This document shows positions 1-8,432 of a stretch of 17,447 bases of DNA, one piece after another. The DNA comes from an uncultured Collinsella sp. Lineage in GTDB: Bacteria; Actinomycetota; Coriobacteriia; Coriobacteriales; Coriobacteriaceae. The notes beneath the pieces were generated by a model. It worked only from the letters and a program-made list of their open reading frames with translations, was not told the origin of the DNA and did not search any database. A program made the position numbers and the translations under genes. Position 1 is the stretch's first letter. The number at the start of each line of letters is the position of its first letter. The DNA lies in contig UQSC01000031.1 of NCBI GenBank assembly GCA_900543615.1, forward strand, positions 1 through 17,447, written 5' to 3'.

Positions 1-48
1 CGAGATCAGCCTCGGTCTCGTGGGCTCGGAGATGTGTATAAGAGACAG
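1..48. other. Nextera i7 sequencing adapter (artificial)
   Basis: Not genomic. The segment reads as the end of the Illumina P7 primer (CGAGAT), an 8-base index (CAGCCTCG, which I recall as the reverse complement of Nextera index N710), the read-2 linker (GTCTCGTGGGCTCGG) and the 19-bp Tn5 mosaic end AGATGTGTATAAGAGACAG at 30-48. It is the exact reverse complement of 17400-17447. Genomic sequence starts at 49. Confidence 0.98.
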
Positions 49-975
49 CTTTTGACCGGCGGCGTCGCCATCGAACATATATACAATGCGCTTGGCAAAG
101 CGGGTGAGCGTCTTAACGTGATGTTCCGTCAGCGCTGTGCCCAGCGTGGCGACGACGTTTTTGATCCCCGCCTCCCAGCAGGCGATGCAGTCGGTATAGC
201 CCTCCACCACGATGGCGGTATCCTGCGCGACGATAAACTCCTTGGCCCAGTTAAAGCCATAGAGGTTTCGTTTTTTATGAAACACACTCGTCTCGGCCGT
301 GTTGAGGTACTTTGGCTGACCATCGCCCATGATGCGCCCGCCAAAGGCGATATTGTGACCCTGCTCATCAAAGATGGGAAACATCACACGGTCGTAAAAA
401 CGGTCGGCAAGCTGTCCGCGCCCGCGGCTCACGGCCACGTTGGCGTCGATCATCTCCTGCGGGGTAAAGCCCGCTTGAGACAGATGCGAAACCAGCGCGT
501 TGCGACCCGGCGCAAAGCCCAGGCAGTAGCGGCGACAGACATCTCCGCCCATGCCGCGGCTGGCAAAGTACTCGCGCGGACGGCTGTCCTTACCGCGCAT
601 AAGCATGGTGTGGTAGAACTGAGCCGTCTCGGCGCACAGGTCATAGATGCGGGCACGCTTGGTGCCGCGATCGCGCTGCGCACCGGTATCGTGCAGCTCA
701 ATGCCCGCACGATCAGCCAAATAGCGGATCGACTCGGGAAAACTCAGGTTCTCGCGCTTCATGATATAGGTAAAGACGTCGCCGCCCTCACCGCAACCAA
801 AGCAGTGCCACACCTGCGTAGCAGGGATAATGTGAAACGAGGGGGTCTTTTCTCCATGAAAGGGGCAGCATCCCCAAAACTCATGGCCGCGGGGCTTGAG
901 CTCAACCGTTTCCTGCACGATGGCAACCAGGTCCGACGCCGCGCGTACCTGATCTTTTTCCTCATCGCTAATCAC
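49..975 (-). CDS. dnaG: DNA primase DnaG, N-terminal half (cut by contig end)
   Basis: Synthesises RNA primers at the replication fork. The 309 readable codons cover the CHC2 zinc-binding domain near residues 35-65 (CCPFH then CFGC, the Cys/His ligand pattern) and the primase core. They then enter the TOPRIM domain, with the catalytic Glu motif EGYTD followed by the Asp motif DGDAAG, where the contig stops. Full-length DnaG is about 600 residues, so the rest of TOPRIM and the helicase-binding C-terminus are missing because of the adapter junction. The start is GTG at 975-973, giving M-ISDEEKDQV. It overlaps the ribF stop by 8 bases (GTGATTAG) and has a purine-rich AGGGGGTGA ribosome-binding site inside ribF, which suggests translational coupling. 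Placement at the end of the nusA-infB operon is notable, because dnaG more often sits beside rpoD. Identity is certain and the start is likely. Confidence 0.96.
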
Positions 976-1975
976 GGATACTCACCCCCTGCTCACCCAA
1001 GTTATGAAGAATATCGTCGATATTACCCTCGACGGTCGCGATCAACTCGTCCAGGGAATCGAACACGCGAGACGGACGCAGCCAGCGCATAAACGCCAGC
1101 GACACCGAGGCGCCATACAGGTCGCCCGCATAGCCGATCAAGTTGGCCTCGAGATGCGCCGAGGCGGCATCATCGGCATAGGTCGGCGGCAGGCCGACAT
1201 TAACGGCAGCGGGCCATACGGTATCGTCGACCAGCACCAGACCCTCATAGACGCCATCGGCAGGCACTTGGATGCCGTCGGGCACCTGGATGTTTGCCGT
1301 GGGAAAGCCCATGTCGGAGCCCTCGTGACGGCCAGCCGCCACAACGCCGCGCAGCATATAGGGACGGCCGAGAAGCTCGGCAGCCAGCTCCACATGACCC
1401 TGACCCAGCTCATGGCGGACGCGCGTGGCGCAGACGGTCTGCCCGTTAACGCAGAGCAGGTCGTGACCGTAAACGTCAACCCCACGCTCAGTGCCCCAGG
1501 CGCGCATCTCGGCAACGCCCGAAGCGCCGCCGCGGCCGAGCCTAAAGTCGCTGCCGACACGAATGGGGCGAATGTCGACAACGCGCGACAAAAGCGCCAG
1601 AAACCCGACATGGTCGAGTGCCGCCACGGCAGACGTAAAGGGAACGGCCACCACCGCATCGACCCCGGTTTGGGCCAGGGCATGCAGGCGGTCAGCCGTC
1701 GTCATCAATTTTTGAGCGGGCGAAGGACTCACCACGACGTCCGGGTCAGGATCGAAAGTAATCACGACCGCTTTGCTGCCGTGATCATGCGCATCGCGAA
1801 TAACCGCATCGATCAGCTCTTGGTGCCCACGATGTACGCCATCAAACACGCCAATGGCGATTGAAGCGGCACCCAAGAACTCGCACCCATCAAATGCATC
1901 GGCAGAAACGATAGGGGCCTCATCCAACTCACCCGCGAAAAAGATACGCGCGAGCTCGTGAGGCGCCAGCATCAT
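968..1975 (-). CDS. ribF: bifunctional riboflavin kinase / FAD synthetase
   Basis: Cytosolic enzyme making FMN from riboflavin and then FAD. The 335-residue product has the normal family length and order. The N-terminal nucleotidyltransferase half has the HxGH-type motif GVFDGVHRGHQ (about 42-52) and VGSDFRLGRGG (about 140-150). The C-terminal flavokinase half has LGRPY (202-206), the GFPTANI phosphate/metal-binding motif (223-229), PTY (264-266) and LEANLIGYAGDLYG, whose Glu (about 276) matches the family's catalytic base. A small oddity is VCATRVR (about 181-187) where most homologues read (I/V)SSTRIR. The start ATG shares four bases with the truB stop (ATGA at 1975-1972), and the 3' end overlaps dnaG by 8 bases, so it lies inside a coupled operon. 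Another in-frame ATG follows immediately, but the overlapping one fits the coupling pattern best. Confidence 0.95.
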   Translation of the reverse strand: MMLAPHELARIFFAGELDEAPIVSADAFDGCEFLGAASIAIGVFDGVHRGHQELIDAVIRDAHDHGSKAVVITFDPDPDVVVSPSPAQKLMTTADRLHALAQTGVDAVVAVPFTSAVAALDHVGFLALLSRVVDIRPIRVGSDFRLGRGGASGVAEMRAWGTERGVDVYGHDLLCVNGQTVCATRVRHELGQGHVELAAELLGRPYMLRGVVAAGRHEGSDMGFPTANIQVPDGIQVPADGVYEGLVLVDDTVWPAAVNVGLPPTYADDAASAHLEANLIGYAGDLYGASVSLAFMRWLRPSRVFDSLDELIATVEGNIDDILHNLGEQGVSIRD

Positions 1976-2904
1976 CGAACACCGCCGATCGCCTGCGGAA
2001 AGACGTGCTCCATCACAAAGCGGCCGCCCTCGATACGAGCAAGCGCCTTCAATCCCCCATCGAGCACGAGCGCGAACGGCGCCTTCGCCATATCGAAATC
2101 CGCAAGCGCGCGTTCAACGGGAAGGCGGCGACCACAAAGCAGGTCGTCTGCAAGATTACCCGGCAAATCGACACGCGTGGCACCAAGGGCGGCGATGGGA
2201 TCCAGAGCGAAGCCGACAGCGGACTCGGCAGAGAGTTCCTCAACCGCATGACAGGCGCCAATGGAAACCACGCCGGAGGCCGTACGGCGCAGCGCGGAAA
2301 TATGCGCAGCACTATCGCAGGCGCGACCCAGATCGCGAGCAAGCGCACGAATGTAGGTGCCTTTGCTTACCGAAAAGGCCACGGTCCAGACGCACGTTTC
2401 GCCCTCGCCGCTCACGGCGATCAGGTCGGCGGCATAGACCTCGACGGGGCGCGGAGGCAAGTCTACCGCATTGCCCTCGCGAGCACTCTTATAGGCACGA
2501 ACGCCATTGACCGAGATGGCCGAAAAAGCTGGCGGCACCTGCAACTGCGGGCCAAGCATAGCGGCCAGCTGCTCACGAGCGTAAGCGAGATCGTGCAGCT
2601 CGGGGGCAACGGGTACCGTGCGGACGGCCTCGCCCTCCGCGTCATCGGTATTGGTCTCGACGCCAAACGAAATGTCGGCGACATAGCTTTTGGTATCGAG
2701 GGTTAGCATGCCCAGCAGACGGGTCGCCTGGCCGACGCCCACCACCATGACACCCGAGGCCATGGGGTCGAGCGTACCGGCATGGCCGACGCGTCGCTCA
2801 TGGAGGGCGCGTCGGCACTGCGATACCACGTCGTGGGACGTACAGCCCACCGGCTTATCGACGGCGAGCAGCATATTCAATTGAGAAGGCGTACGACGAG
2901 CCAT
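1972..2904 (-). CDS. truB: tRNA pseudouridine(55) synthase TruB
   Basis: Converts U55 in the T-loop of tRNAs to pseudouridine. The 310-residue protein begins with the family signature KPVGCTSHDVV (17-27). It then has RVGHAGTLDPMASGVM (38-53), in which D46 is the catalytic aspartate, equivalent to D48 of E. coli as I recall. Motifs around VSKGTYIRALARDLG mark the second conserved region of the catalytic domain, and the roughly 90-residue C-terminus ends without an obvious added domain. The ATG at 2904 is preceded by a GGATGG-like ribosome-binding site in the 15-base gap after nrnA. The 3' end overlaps ribF by ATGA. The truB-ribF pairing is very common in bacteria and supports both calls. Confidence 0.96.
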   Translation of the reverse strand: MARRTPSQLNMLLAVDKPVGCTSHDVVSQCRRALHERRVGHAGTLDPMASGVMVVGVGQATRLLGMLTLDTKSYVADISFGVETNTDDAEGEAVRTVPVAPELHDLAYAREQLAAMLGPQLQVPPAFSAISVNGVRAYKSAREGNAVDLPPRPVEVYAADLIAVSGEGETCVWTVAFSVSKGTYIRALARDLGRACDSAAHISALRRTASGVVSIGACHAVEELSAESAVGFALDPIAALGATRVDLPGNLADDLLCGRRLPVERALADFDMAKAPFALVLDGGLKALARIEGGRFVMEHVFPQAIGGVR

Positions 2905-2919
2905 GTACCATCCAAAATG

Positions 2920-3963
2920 TTAGAGCTCGACGGTCACCGAAGCGGGATCCTCCCCCACCAGCTCGGCCAGCATGGGAAGTGCCACGGCGAGCGTCTCGCG
3001 AATCGTTCCGTTGTTGGAAAAGCCGGCGGCGGCATGATGCCCGCCACCGCCAAAGTTGGCAGCGATCTCGGACACATCGAGGTCACCCTTGGAGCGCAGG
3101 TTACCGCGCACCTTGGTATCGCCCTCGATGCCCTTTAGGAACAGGCAGACCTCAACGCCCATCACCGAACGCACCACATCGACCAGACCGTCGCACTCAT
3201 CCGAAGTGACGCCGCAGGCCTCGAGGTCGCTCTGGTACGCATAACTATATGCCACACGACCGTGCGCCACGGTCTTGATACGACCCATAACGATGGACTT
3301 GAGATGCAAGAACTCTACGCGCATGCTCTGGTAGACCTCGAGCGCGACGCGCGCCGGATCGGCACCGTGCGCGACCAGGCGCGAGGCGGCATGGAACGCA
3401 GCAGCATCGGCGTTTTGGTACTGAAAACGACCGGTATCGGTCACCAGGCCGCACAGCAGGCAGGTCGCGACACCGTTGCGAGCCACAATGCCGCAATTGT
3501 CTAAAAAGCGGTCGATGATCATGGCGCAGGCCGCGGCGCCGACGCACCTCAGGCTCAGCTCGGCAAATTCCTCACGCGCCGGATGGTGATCGAAGCACAC
3601 CACATGAGACGAGCGGCGGAGCACCTCAGCTGAGTTGTTCAGACGCTCGACGACCGGCACGTCCACCGAGATGAACAGGTCCGGATTGCCGGTATACGCA
3701 GATGCCGGCACCAGGCGATCGGAGCCTTCCATAAAGCGGTAGATGCGCGGAACCGGGTCATCGTCTGCCAGCAGCAAGGCAATGTCCTTGTTGGGGAAAA
3801 ACTTCATAAGCGATAAGCCCAGACCCAGCACGGAGCCCAGGGCGTCACCATCGGGAGACGTATGTCCCGAAATCGCAATGGAGGACGCACCCTCGATGAG
3901 CTCGAGGATGCGTCGCTGAATATCTGCAGACTCGCACGATGCGAGGTCGGCGGAATTACTCAT
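2920..3963 (-). CDS. nrnA: DHH/DHHA1 nanoRNase / pAp phosphatase
   Basis: Member of the DHH phosphoesterase family that degrades 2-5 nt RNAs and, in several members, dephosphorylates 3'-phosphoadenosine 5'-phosphate. The 347 residues contain motif I SGHTSPDGDALGS (32-44), a metal-site Asp in SVDVPV (D101), the DHH triad in CFDHHPAREE (DHH 125-127), a further metal Asp in LVTDTGRF (about 176), and the DHHA1 substrate loop GGGGHHAAAGF (305-315). All expected metal ligands are visible, so it should be active. The start ATG overlaps the end of rbfA by 8 bases (ATGAGTAA), and an AGGAGG ribosome-binding site lies inside the rbfA coding end. The order rbfA - DHH protein - truB - ribF is common in Actinobacteria and Firmicutes. 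Which substrate dominates cannot be told from sequence. Confidence 0.93.
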   Translation of the reverse strand: MSNSADLASCESADIQRRILELIEGASSIAISGHTSPDGDALGSVLGLGLSLMKFFPNKDIALLLADDDPVPRIYRFMEGSDRLVPASAYTGNPDLFISVDVPVVERLNNSAEVLRRSSHVVCFDHHPAREEFAELSLRCVGAAACAMIIDRFLDNCGIVARNGVATCLLCGLVTDTGRFQYQNADAAAFHAASRLVAHGADPARVALEVYQSMRVEFLHLKSIVMGRIKTVAHGRVAYSYAYQSDLEACGVTSDECDGLVDVVRSVMGVEVCLFLKGIEGDTKVRGNLRSKGDLDVSEIAANFGGGGHHAAAGFSNNGTIRETLAVALPMLAELVGEDPASVTVEL

Positions 3964-4366
3964 CTAAAGCTGCCTCCTGGGCGGCATCCGCTATGGGATA
4001 GCCGTCCTCGTCCTTTTCGATCGCAAGCGTGGCGGGAACGTTTTCCAGCGCACGCGTGATGCGCTCGGCCTCATCGGTCGAGCGATCGATGCGGAAATCG
4101 AGCTCGGGCGTGACGCGCCAATCGAGCGAGCGGGCCAACAGGCTACGGATGCGGCCCTTGGCGCTGGCGAGCGCCTCCATGACCTCGTCGTAGCGGCTCG
4201 CGTCGCACGACACGTACACGCGCGCGAACGAGCGGTCCACCGCGACCTCGACCGCGGTCAGGGTGACCAGGTCGAGACGCGGATCGGAAACCTCAAAGAG
4301 CAGGATATAACCGAGCTTCTCGCGAAGCTGCTCGCCCAGACGGCGGGTTGCCTGCGTTTGCTTCAT
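3956..4366 (-). CDS. rbfA: 30S ribosome-binding factor A
   Basis: Late 30S-subunit assembly factor that binds near the 5' end of 16S rRNA and is important for cold growth in model bacteria. The 136 residues form the typical single type-II KH-like domain. QATRRLGEQLREKLGYILL leads into the conserved SDPRLDLVTLTAVEVAVDRS segment (27-46), then SFARVYVSCDA, KGRIRSLLARSLDWRVTPELDFRID (about 90-114). A short acidic tail follows. The start is 11 bases downstream of infB, with a G-run ribosome-binding site (GGGGGTAG) that overlaps the infB stop. The last 8 bases overlap nrnA. Confidence 0.94.
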   Translation of the reverse strand: MKQTQATRRLGEQLREKLGYILLFEVSDPRLDLVTLTAVEVAVDRSFARVYVSCDASRYDEVMEALASAKGRIRSLLARSLDWRVTPELDFRIDRSTDEAERITRALENVPATLAIEKDEDGYPIADAAQEAALDE

Positions 4367-4377
4367 AGCGCTACCCC

Positions 4378-7092
4378 CTACTCGGTACGGGCAACCTGGT
4401 CAATGCGGTAGCCCTCAATGGTGTCGCCAGGCTTGATGTCCTGGAAGTTCTCCAGGCCAATACCGCCCTCGGAGCCGCTCTTGAGGCTCTTGGCCTCGTC
4501 CTTGTAGTGGCGCATCGAGGCGATTTTACCGTTGAAGACCACGATGCCGTCGCGCACCAGGCGTACGGAATCGGTCGCGGCGATCTCGCCCTCTTCGACG
4601 CGGACACCGGCGGCGATGCCGACTTTGGGCACCTTGAAGGTGTCCAGAACGGTCGCAGTGCCCGTGGAGACCTCAACCTCGGTGGGCTTGAGCATGCCGA
4701 TACGGGCAGCGTCGAGGTCCTCGAGGCACTTGTAGATGACGTCGTAGCAACGGATCTCAACGCCCTCGCGCTCGGCGGCGGAGCGGGCCTTGCCGTCGGG
4801 ACGAACGCCAAAGCCGATGATGATGGCGTTGGAAGCGTCGGCCAGGACCACGTCGGTCTCGTTGATGGCACCAACGGCGGAGTGGATCGTGTTGATGCGC
4901 ACCTCGGATTGATCCATCTTGTCGAGGGAGTCCTGAAGGGCCTCGATGGAGCCCTGGACGTCGGCCTTTATGATCAGGTTGAGCTCCTTGACCTCGGCGT
5001 CGGCGATGGTCTCGAAGAGGTTCTCGAGCGTCACGTGCTTCACACGGCTCTGCTCCTCGATACGGGCCTTGAGCGAACGCTCGTCGGCCAGCGCACGCGC
5101 CTCACGCTCGTCCTCGAACACGCGGAACTCATCGCCGGCGTTGGGGACGGACTGCAGGCCCAAGATCTCGACGGCGTCGGAGGGACCGGCCTCGGTGACG
5201 GCGTTGCCCTTGGGGTCGAGCATGGCACGGACGCGGCCATAGGTGAGGCCGGCGACTAGCGTGTCGCCCACGCGCAGGGTGCCGCGGGTCACGAGCACGG
5301 TGGCAACCGAGCCGCGGCCCTTGTCGAGCTTAGCCTCGAGGACGTTACCCGATGCGAACGTATCGGGGTTGGCCTTGAGCTCGAGCACGTCGGCCTGGAG
5401 CAGCACGGTCTCGAGCAGGTCGTCGATACCGGTCTTCTGCTTGGCCGAGATGTTGACGAACATGTTCTGTCCGCCCCACTCCTCGGGGATGACGCCGTAC
5501 TCGGTGAGCTCCTGGCGCACGCGGTCGGGGTTGGCGCCCGGCTTATCGATCTTGTTGACGGCGACGACGATGGGAACGCCGGCGGCCTTGGCGTGGTTGA
5601 TCGACTCGATGGTCTGGGGCATGACGCCGTCGTCGGCAGCTACGATCAGGATGACGATATCGGTCACCTTGGCGCCGCGGGCACGCATGGCCGTAAAGGT
5701 GGCGTGACCGGGGGTATCGATGAAGGTGATCTTGCGGTCGTTGATCATGACCTGCGAAGCGCCGATGGCCTGGGTAATGCCGCCCGCCTCGCCGGCAGCG
5801 ACGCCGGTGTGACGGATGGCGTCGAGCAGGCTCGTCTTGCCGTGGTCGACGTGACCCATGACGGTGACGACCGGGGCACGCGGTTTAAGATCGGCGGGGT
5901 CGTCGTAGAACGAGAAGGTGTTCTCCTCCTCGGGGGTGATGATCTTGATCTGGCGACCCAGGTCGTCGGCAACGAGCTCGACGAGGTCATCGGACATGGA
6001 CTGCGTCATGGTAAGCGGCGTGCCCAGCAGGAACAGGCGCTTGATGATGTCGTTGGCCGGAACGTCGAGCGCCTCGGCGAGCTCCTGGACGGTAACGCCC
6101 TGGGAGACCTTGATGGCGTCGAGGTCCTCGGGGTTCACGCCCTGGGCCAGCGCCTCCTCAATCTTGCGCTCTTCCTGAGCCTTTGCGGCCTCGCGCTCGC
6201 GCTTCTCCTTGCGCTTTTTGCGGCGACCAGTGGACTCGCGAGAGGCCTCCTCGACGGCGGCACGAGCCTCCTCGAGCACCTTCTCGCGGCTGTACTCCTC
6301 GGCCTCGCGAGCCATGCGGCTGTAGTGGTCCTCTTCGTTGTTGTGGCCGCCCTTGCGCTTCTTGCCCTTGCCCTGCTTGTCGGGGTTGGGGAAGTCCATG
6401 CCAGCAGCGACGTTGTTGCTGGCGTTGGTGCGATGGCTGTGCGGACGGCTCTCGGAGACGTTGCGCTCGGAGTTGCTGTCGGAGGCGTTGCGATCGTTAC
6501 GACGGCCACCGCGACGGTCGTTGTTGCCGCCACGACGGTTGCCGCGCTCGGCGGCGCGCTCGGCCTTGGCCTTCTCCTCGGCGTCCTTCTTCTCCTTGAG
6601 CACGGTCTCCTGTGCGGCAATCTGGTCGAGCAGCGAACGGAAGCGCGAACCGGAGTCGGAAGCGGGAACGGCGCGGCGCTGGGCCTCGCGGGCAGCCTCC
6701 TCCTTCTCGCGGGCAAGGCGCTCCTGCTCAGCCTTCTTCTTAGCCTCGGCCTCGGCGCGGGCGGCCTCCTCGGCAGCCTGGGCGGCGGCGAACTGGCGGC
6801 GCTCCTCCTCGCGTGCCTTCTCGGCGGCGATGCGCTCGCGCTCTGCCTCGGCAGCGCGTGCTGCCTCCTCGGCGGCAGCGGCCTGCTCCTCGGCCTGTTT
6901 AGCGGCCTCGACTTCCTGGGCGCGGGCCTCGATCACCGAGGCGAGCTGCTTGCGGACCATAGCGACGTAGGCGTCCTCCAGGGCGGAGGAAGCGGACTTA
7001 GCGGGAATCTTCATTTCGGCGAGATGACCCATCAGTTCCTTGGAGGTCATGCCGAACTCTTTGGCCAGGGTGGACACACGGACTTTTGCCAT
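4378..7092 (-). CDS. infB: translation initiation factor IF-2
   Basis: GTPase that delivers fMet-tRNA to the 30S subunit and promotes subunit joining. The 904 residues begin with an IF2_N domain (MAKVRVSTLAKEFGM, about 1-50). An Ala/Glu/Arg-rich helical stretch follows (about 55-140), then a linker with an Arg/Gly/Asn-rich patch (184-203) and a basic segment (240-310). A second IF2_N module comes next (about 331-380), then the GTPase domain: G1 GHVDHGKT (413-420), G2 GGIT (437-440), G3 DTPGH (459-463), G4 NKID (513-516) and G5 SAK (549-551). Beta-barrel and C-terminal fMet-tRNA-binding domains complete the protein. The length is normal for the long-form actinobacterial IF-2. The start ATG has an AGGTG ribosome-binding site seven bases upstream. 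nusA lies 91 bases upstream and rbfA 11 bases downstream. Confidence 0.98.
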   Translation of the reverse strand: MAKVRVSTLAKEFGMTSKELMGHLAEMKIPAKSASSALEDAYVAMVRKQLASVIEARAQEVEAAKQAEEQAAAAEEAARAAEAERERIAAEKAREEERRQFAAAQAAEEAARAEAEAKKKAEQERLAREKEEAAREAQRRAVPASDSGSRFRSLLDQIAAQETVLKEKKDAEEKAKAERAAERGNRRGGNNDRRGGRRNDRNASDSNSERNVSESRPHSHRTNASNNVAAGMDFPNPDKQGKGKKRKGGHNNEEDHYSRMAREAEEYSREKVLEEARAAVEEASRESTGRRKKRKEKREREAAKAQEERKIEEALAQGVNPEDLDAIKVSQGVTVQELAEALDVPANDIIKRLFLLGTPLTMTQSMSDDLVELVADDLGRQIKIITPEEENTFSFYDDPADLKPRAPVVTVMGHVDHGKTSLLDAIRHTGVAAGEAGGITQAIGASQVMINDRKITFIDTPGHATFTAMRARGAKVTDIVILIVAADDGVMPQTIESINHAKAAGVPIVVAVNKIDKPGANPDRVRQELTEYGVIPEEWGGQNMFVNISAKQKTGIDDLLETVLLQADVLELKANPDTFASGNVLEAKLDKGRGSVATVLVTRGTLRVGDTLVAGLTYGRVRAMLDPKGNAVTEAGPSDAVEILGLQSVPNAGDEFRVFEDEREARALADERSLKARIEEQSRVKHVTLENLFETIADAEVKELNLIIKADVQGSIEALQDSLDKMDQSEVRINTIHSAVGAINETDVVLADASNAIIIGFGVRPDGKARSAAEREGVEIRCYDVIYKCLEDLDAARIGMLKPTEVEVSTGTATVLDTFKVPKVGIAAGVRVEEGEIAATDSVRLVRDGIVVFNGKIASMRHYKDEAKSLKSGSEGGIGLENFQDIKPGDTIEGYRIDQVARTE

Positions 7093-7103
7093 ATGACTTC
7101 ACC

Positions 7104-7135
7104 TACCCTTTCTGGCACCTTGGGTGCCTAGAGAC
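7104..7135 (-). promoter_or_regulatory. nusA-infB intergenic hairpin and infB ribosome-binding site
   Basis: The 91-base gap 7093-7183 is the widest inside the big operon and is where ylxR is normally found. It holds no open reading frame. It does hold a perfect 6-bp stem with a 3-base loop (GGCACC-CAA-GGTGCC on the minus strand, 7128-7114), just upstream of the infB ribosome-binding site AGGTG (7104-7100). There is no T-run after the stem, so it is not an intrinsic terminator. It may be an mRNA-processing or stabilising element; that role is a guess. Confidence 0.4.
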
Positions 7136-7183
7136 TGAACGAGCGTGGGGTATGCGCTGGGACCTGCCCGGCGCGACCGCGCG

Positions 7184-8431
7184 CTAGATCAGGTCCTCCG
7201 CATCATCGAAGGCGTCGGTGTCATGGACACCGCAGAAACGGGAGCCGGGACGGGCCTGGTTGCGGCACTGGATGCCGTCCTCGGACACGAACTCGCAGCG
7301 ACGGACGTCCTCGTCCTCCTCGTCACCGATCAGGTCGGCGGCGGGCTCCTCGTGAACGGGAACGTTCTTGAGGATGTCGGCGGCAAGGGTCTCGGACTTA
7401 ATATCGATGTGCCAGCCGGTCAGGCGCGCGGCGAGGCGGGCGTTCTGGCCCTCCTTGCCGATGGCGAGCGAAAGCTGGTCATCGGGCACGATGACGCCGG
7501 CATAGGCCTTCTCCTCGTCGATAAGGACGCGGGTGACCTTGGCAGGCGACAGGGCGTTGGCAACGTAGACGGCCGGATCGGCATCCCACAGGATGACGTC
7601 GACGCGCTCACCACGGAGCTCGCCCACGACGGCGCGAACACGGCTGCCCTTGGGGCCGACGCAGGCGCCCACGGGATCCAGGCGATCGTCGAGCGAATGG
7701 ACGGCGACCTTGGAGCGCTGGCCGGGCTCGCGGGCAATCGACTTAATCTGGACGGTGCCCTCATAGATCTCGGGCACCTCCTGCTCAAACAGACGACGCA
7801 TGAGCTCGGGGTGGGTACGAGAGATGACAATCGGCGGACGGCTGTGCTCGCCACGAACCGGCTGAAGGTTGGAGTTGGGGTCGCGAACGTCGATGATCAC
7901 GGCCTTGATGTGCTGGTTGTGCAGGTAGCGCTCGCCCATCGGACGCTCGTTGCGCTCGTTCTCGTAACGGCGCTGGTCGAAGTGCGGCAGCTCGGCCTCG
8001 ACGCCCTCGCGAATCTTGACGATCGTGAAGTCGGGCGTGGACTGCAGCACGGTACCGCTGATGAGGTCACCGATGCGGCCGGAGAACTCCTCGTAGATCT
8101 GCTCGCGGGCAGAGTTGCGCACGATGGCGTTGATCTCGGCCTTAGCGTGCTGGGCAGCGATGCGGCTCGTGTTCTTGGGAGTGACGTCGATCTCCTCGAA
8201 CTCGGTGAAGTTGCCCTCCTCGTCCATGGAATCGTCGATCGGCTCCAGACGGTAGACGTAGATCTTACCGGTGGTGCGGTCGATAGTCACCTTAGCGCCC
8301 CACTCAAGATGCAGGATCTCGGCATAGCTCTTGGCGAGCGACTGCTCCAGGCGGTCGATCAGGTAGAGCTGGTCGATGTGCTTCTCCTGGCAAAGCTCCA
8401 TCAGGGCGGACATCATGTCGGATGCTGCCAT
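7184..8431 (-). CDS. nusA: transcription termination/antitermination protein NusA with C-terminal Cys/His tail
   Basis: Binds RNA polymerase, promotes pausing and modulates termination. The chosen start ATG (8431-8429) lies one base after the rimP stop, with AAGGAAAG as ribosome-binding site. An ATG 33 bases further upstream lies inside rimP and is less likely. The 415 residues show the N-terminal polymerase-binding domain (1-110), an S1 domain (about 120-200), and KH1 with GPKGSRV (259-265). KH2 follows with GKEGQNARLAARLTGW (325-340). After an acidic linker (EEDEDV) the protein ends in an unusual segment with C379, C389, C400 and H403 in a C-x9-C-x10-C-x2-H pattern (GIQCRNQARPGSRFCGVH). That resembles small zinc knuckles and is not part of the standard NusA architecture. 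It also lacks the acidic repeats of E. coli NusA. The infB gene follows with no ylxR between. Confidence 0.96.
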   Translation of the reverse strand: MAASDMMSALMELCQEKHIDQLYLIDRLEQSLAKSYAEILHLEWGAKVTIDRTTGKIYVYRLEPIDDSMDEEGNFTEFEEIDVTPKNTSRIAAQHAKAEINAIVRNSAREQIYEEFSGRIGDLISGTVLQSTPDFTIVKIREGVEAELPHFDQRRYENERNERPMGERYLHNQHIKAVIIDVRDPNSNLQPVRGEHSRPPIVISRTHPELMRRLFEQEVPEIYEGTVQIKSIAREPGQRSKVAVHSLDDRLDPVGACVGPKGSRVRAVVGELRGERVDVILWDADPAVYVANALSPAKVTRVLIDEEKAYAGVIVPDDQLSLAIGKEGQNARLAARLTGWHIDIKSETLAADILKNVPVHEEPAADLIGDEEDEDVRRCEFVSEDGIQCRNQARPGSRFCGVHDTDAFDDAEDLI

Positions 8432-8432
8432 C

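Noticed and set aside
34..1092. Plus-strand open frame beginning in the first 50 bases
   Set aside because: It starts inside the sequencing adapter and runs opposite dnaG, whose zinc and TOPRIM motifs are clear.
5593..7131. Long plus-strand open frame (about 512 codons) opposite infB
   Set aside because: It is the mirror of the Ala/Glu/Arg-rich IF-2 coding region. The product is low-complexity Leu/Gly/Ala/Val with no domain, and IF-2 on the other strand is unmistakable.
7093..7183. Remnant of ylxR between nusA and infB
   Set aside because: Only 91 bases, no open frame and none of the YlxR cysteine/arginine motifs. The NusA tail does not match YlxR either.
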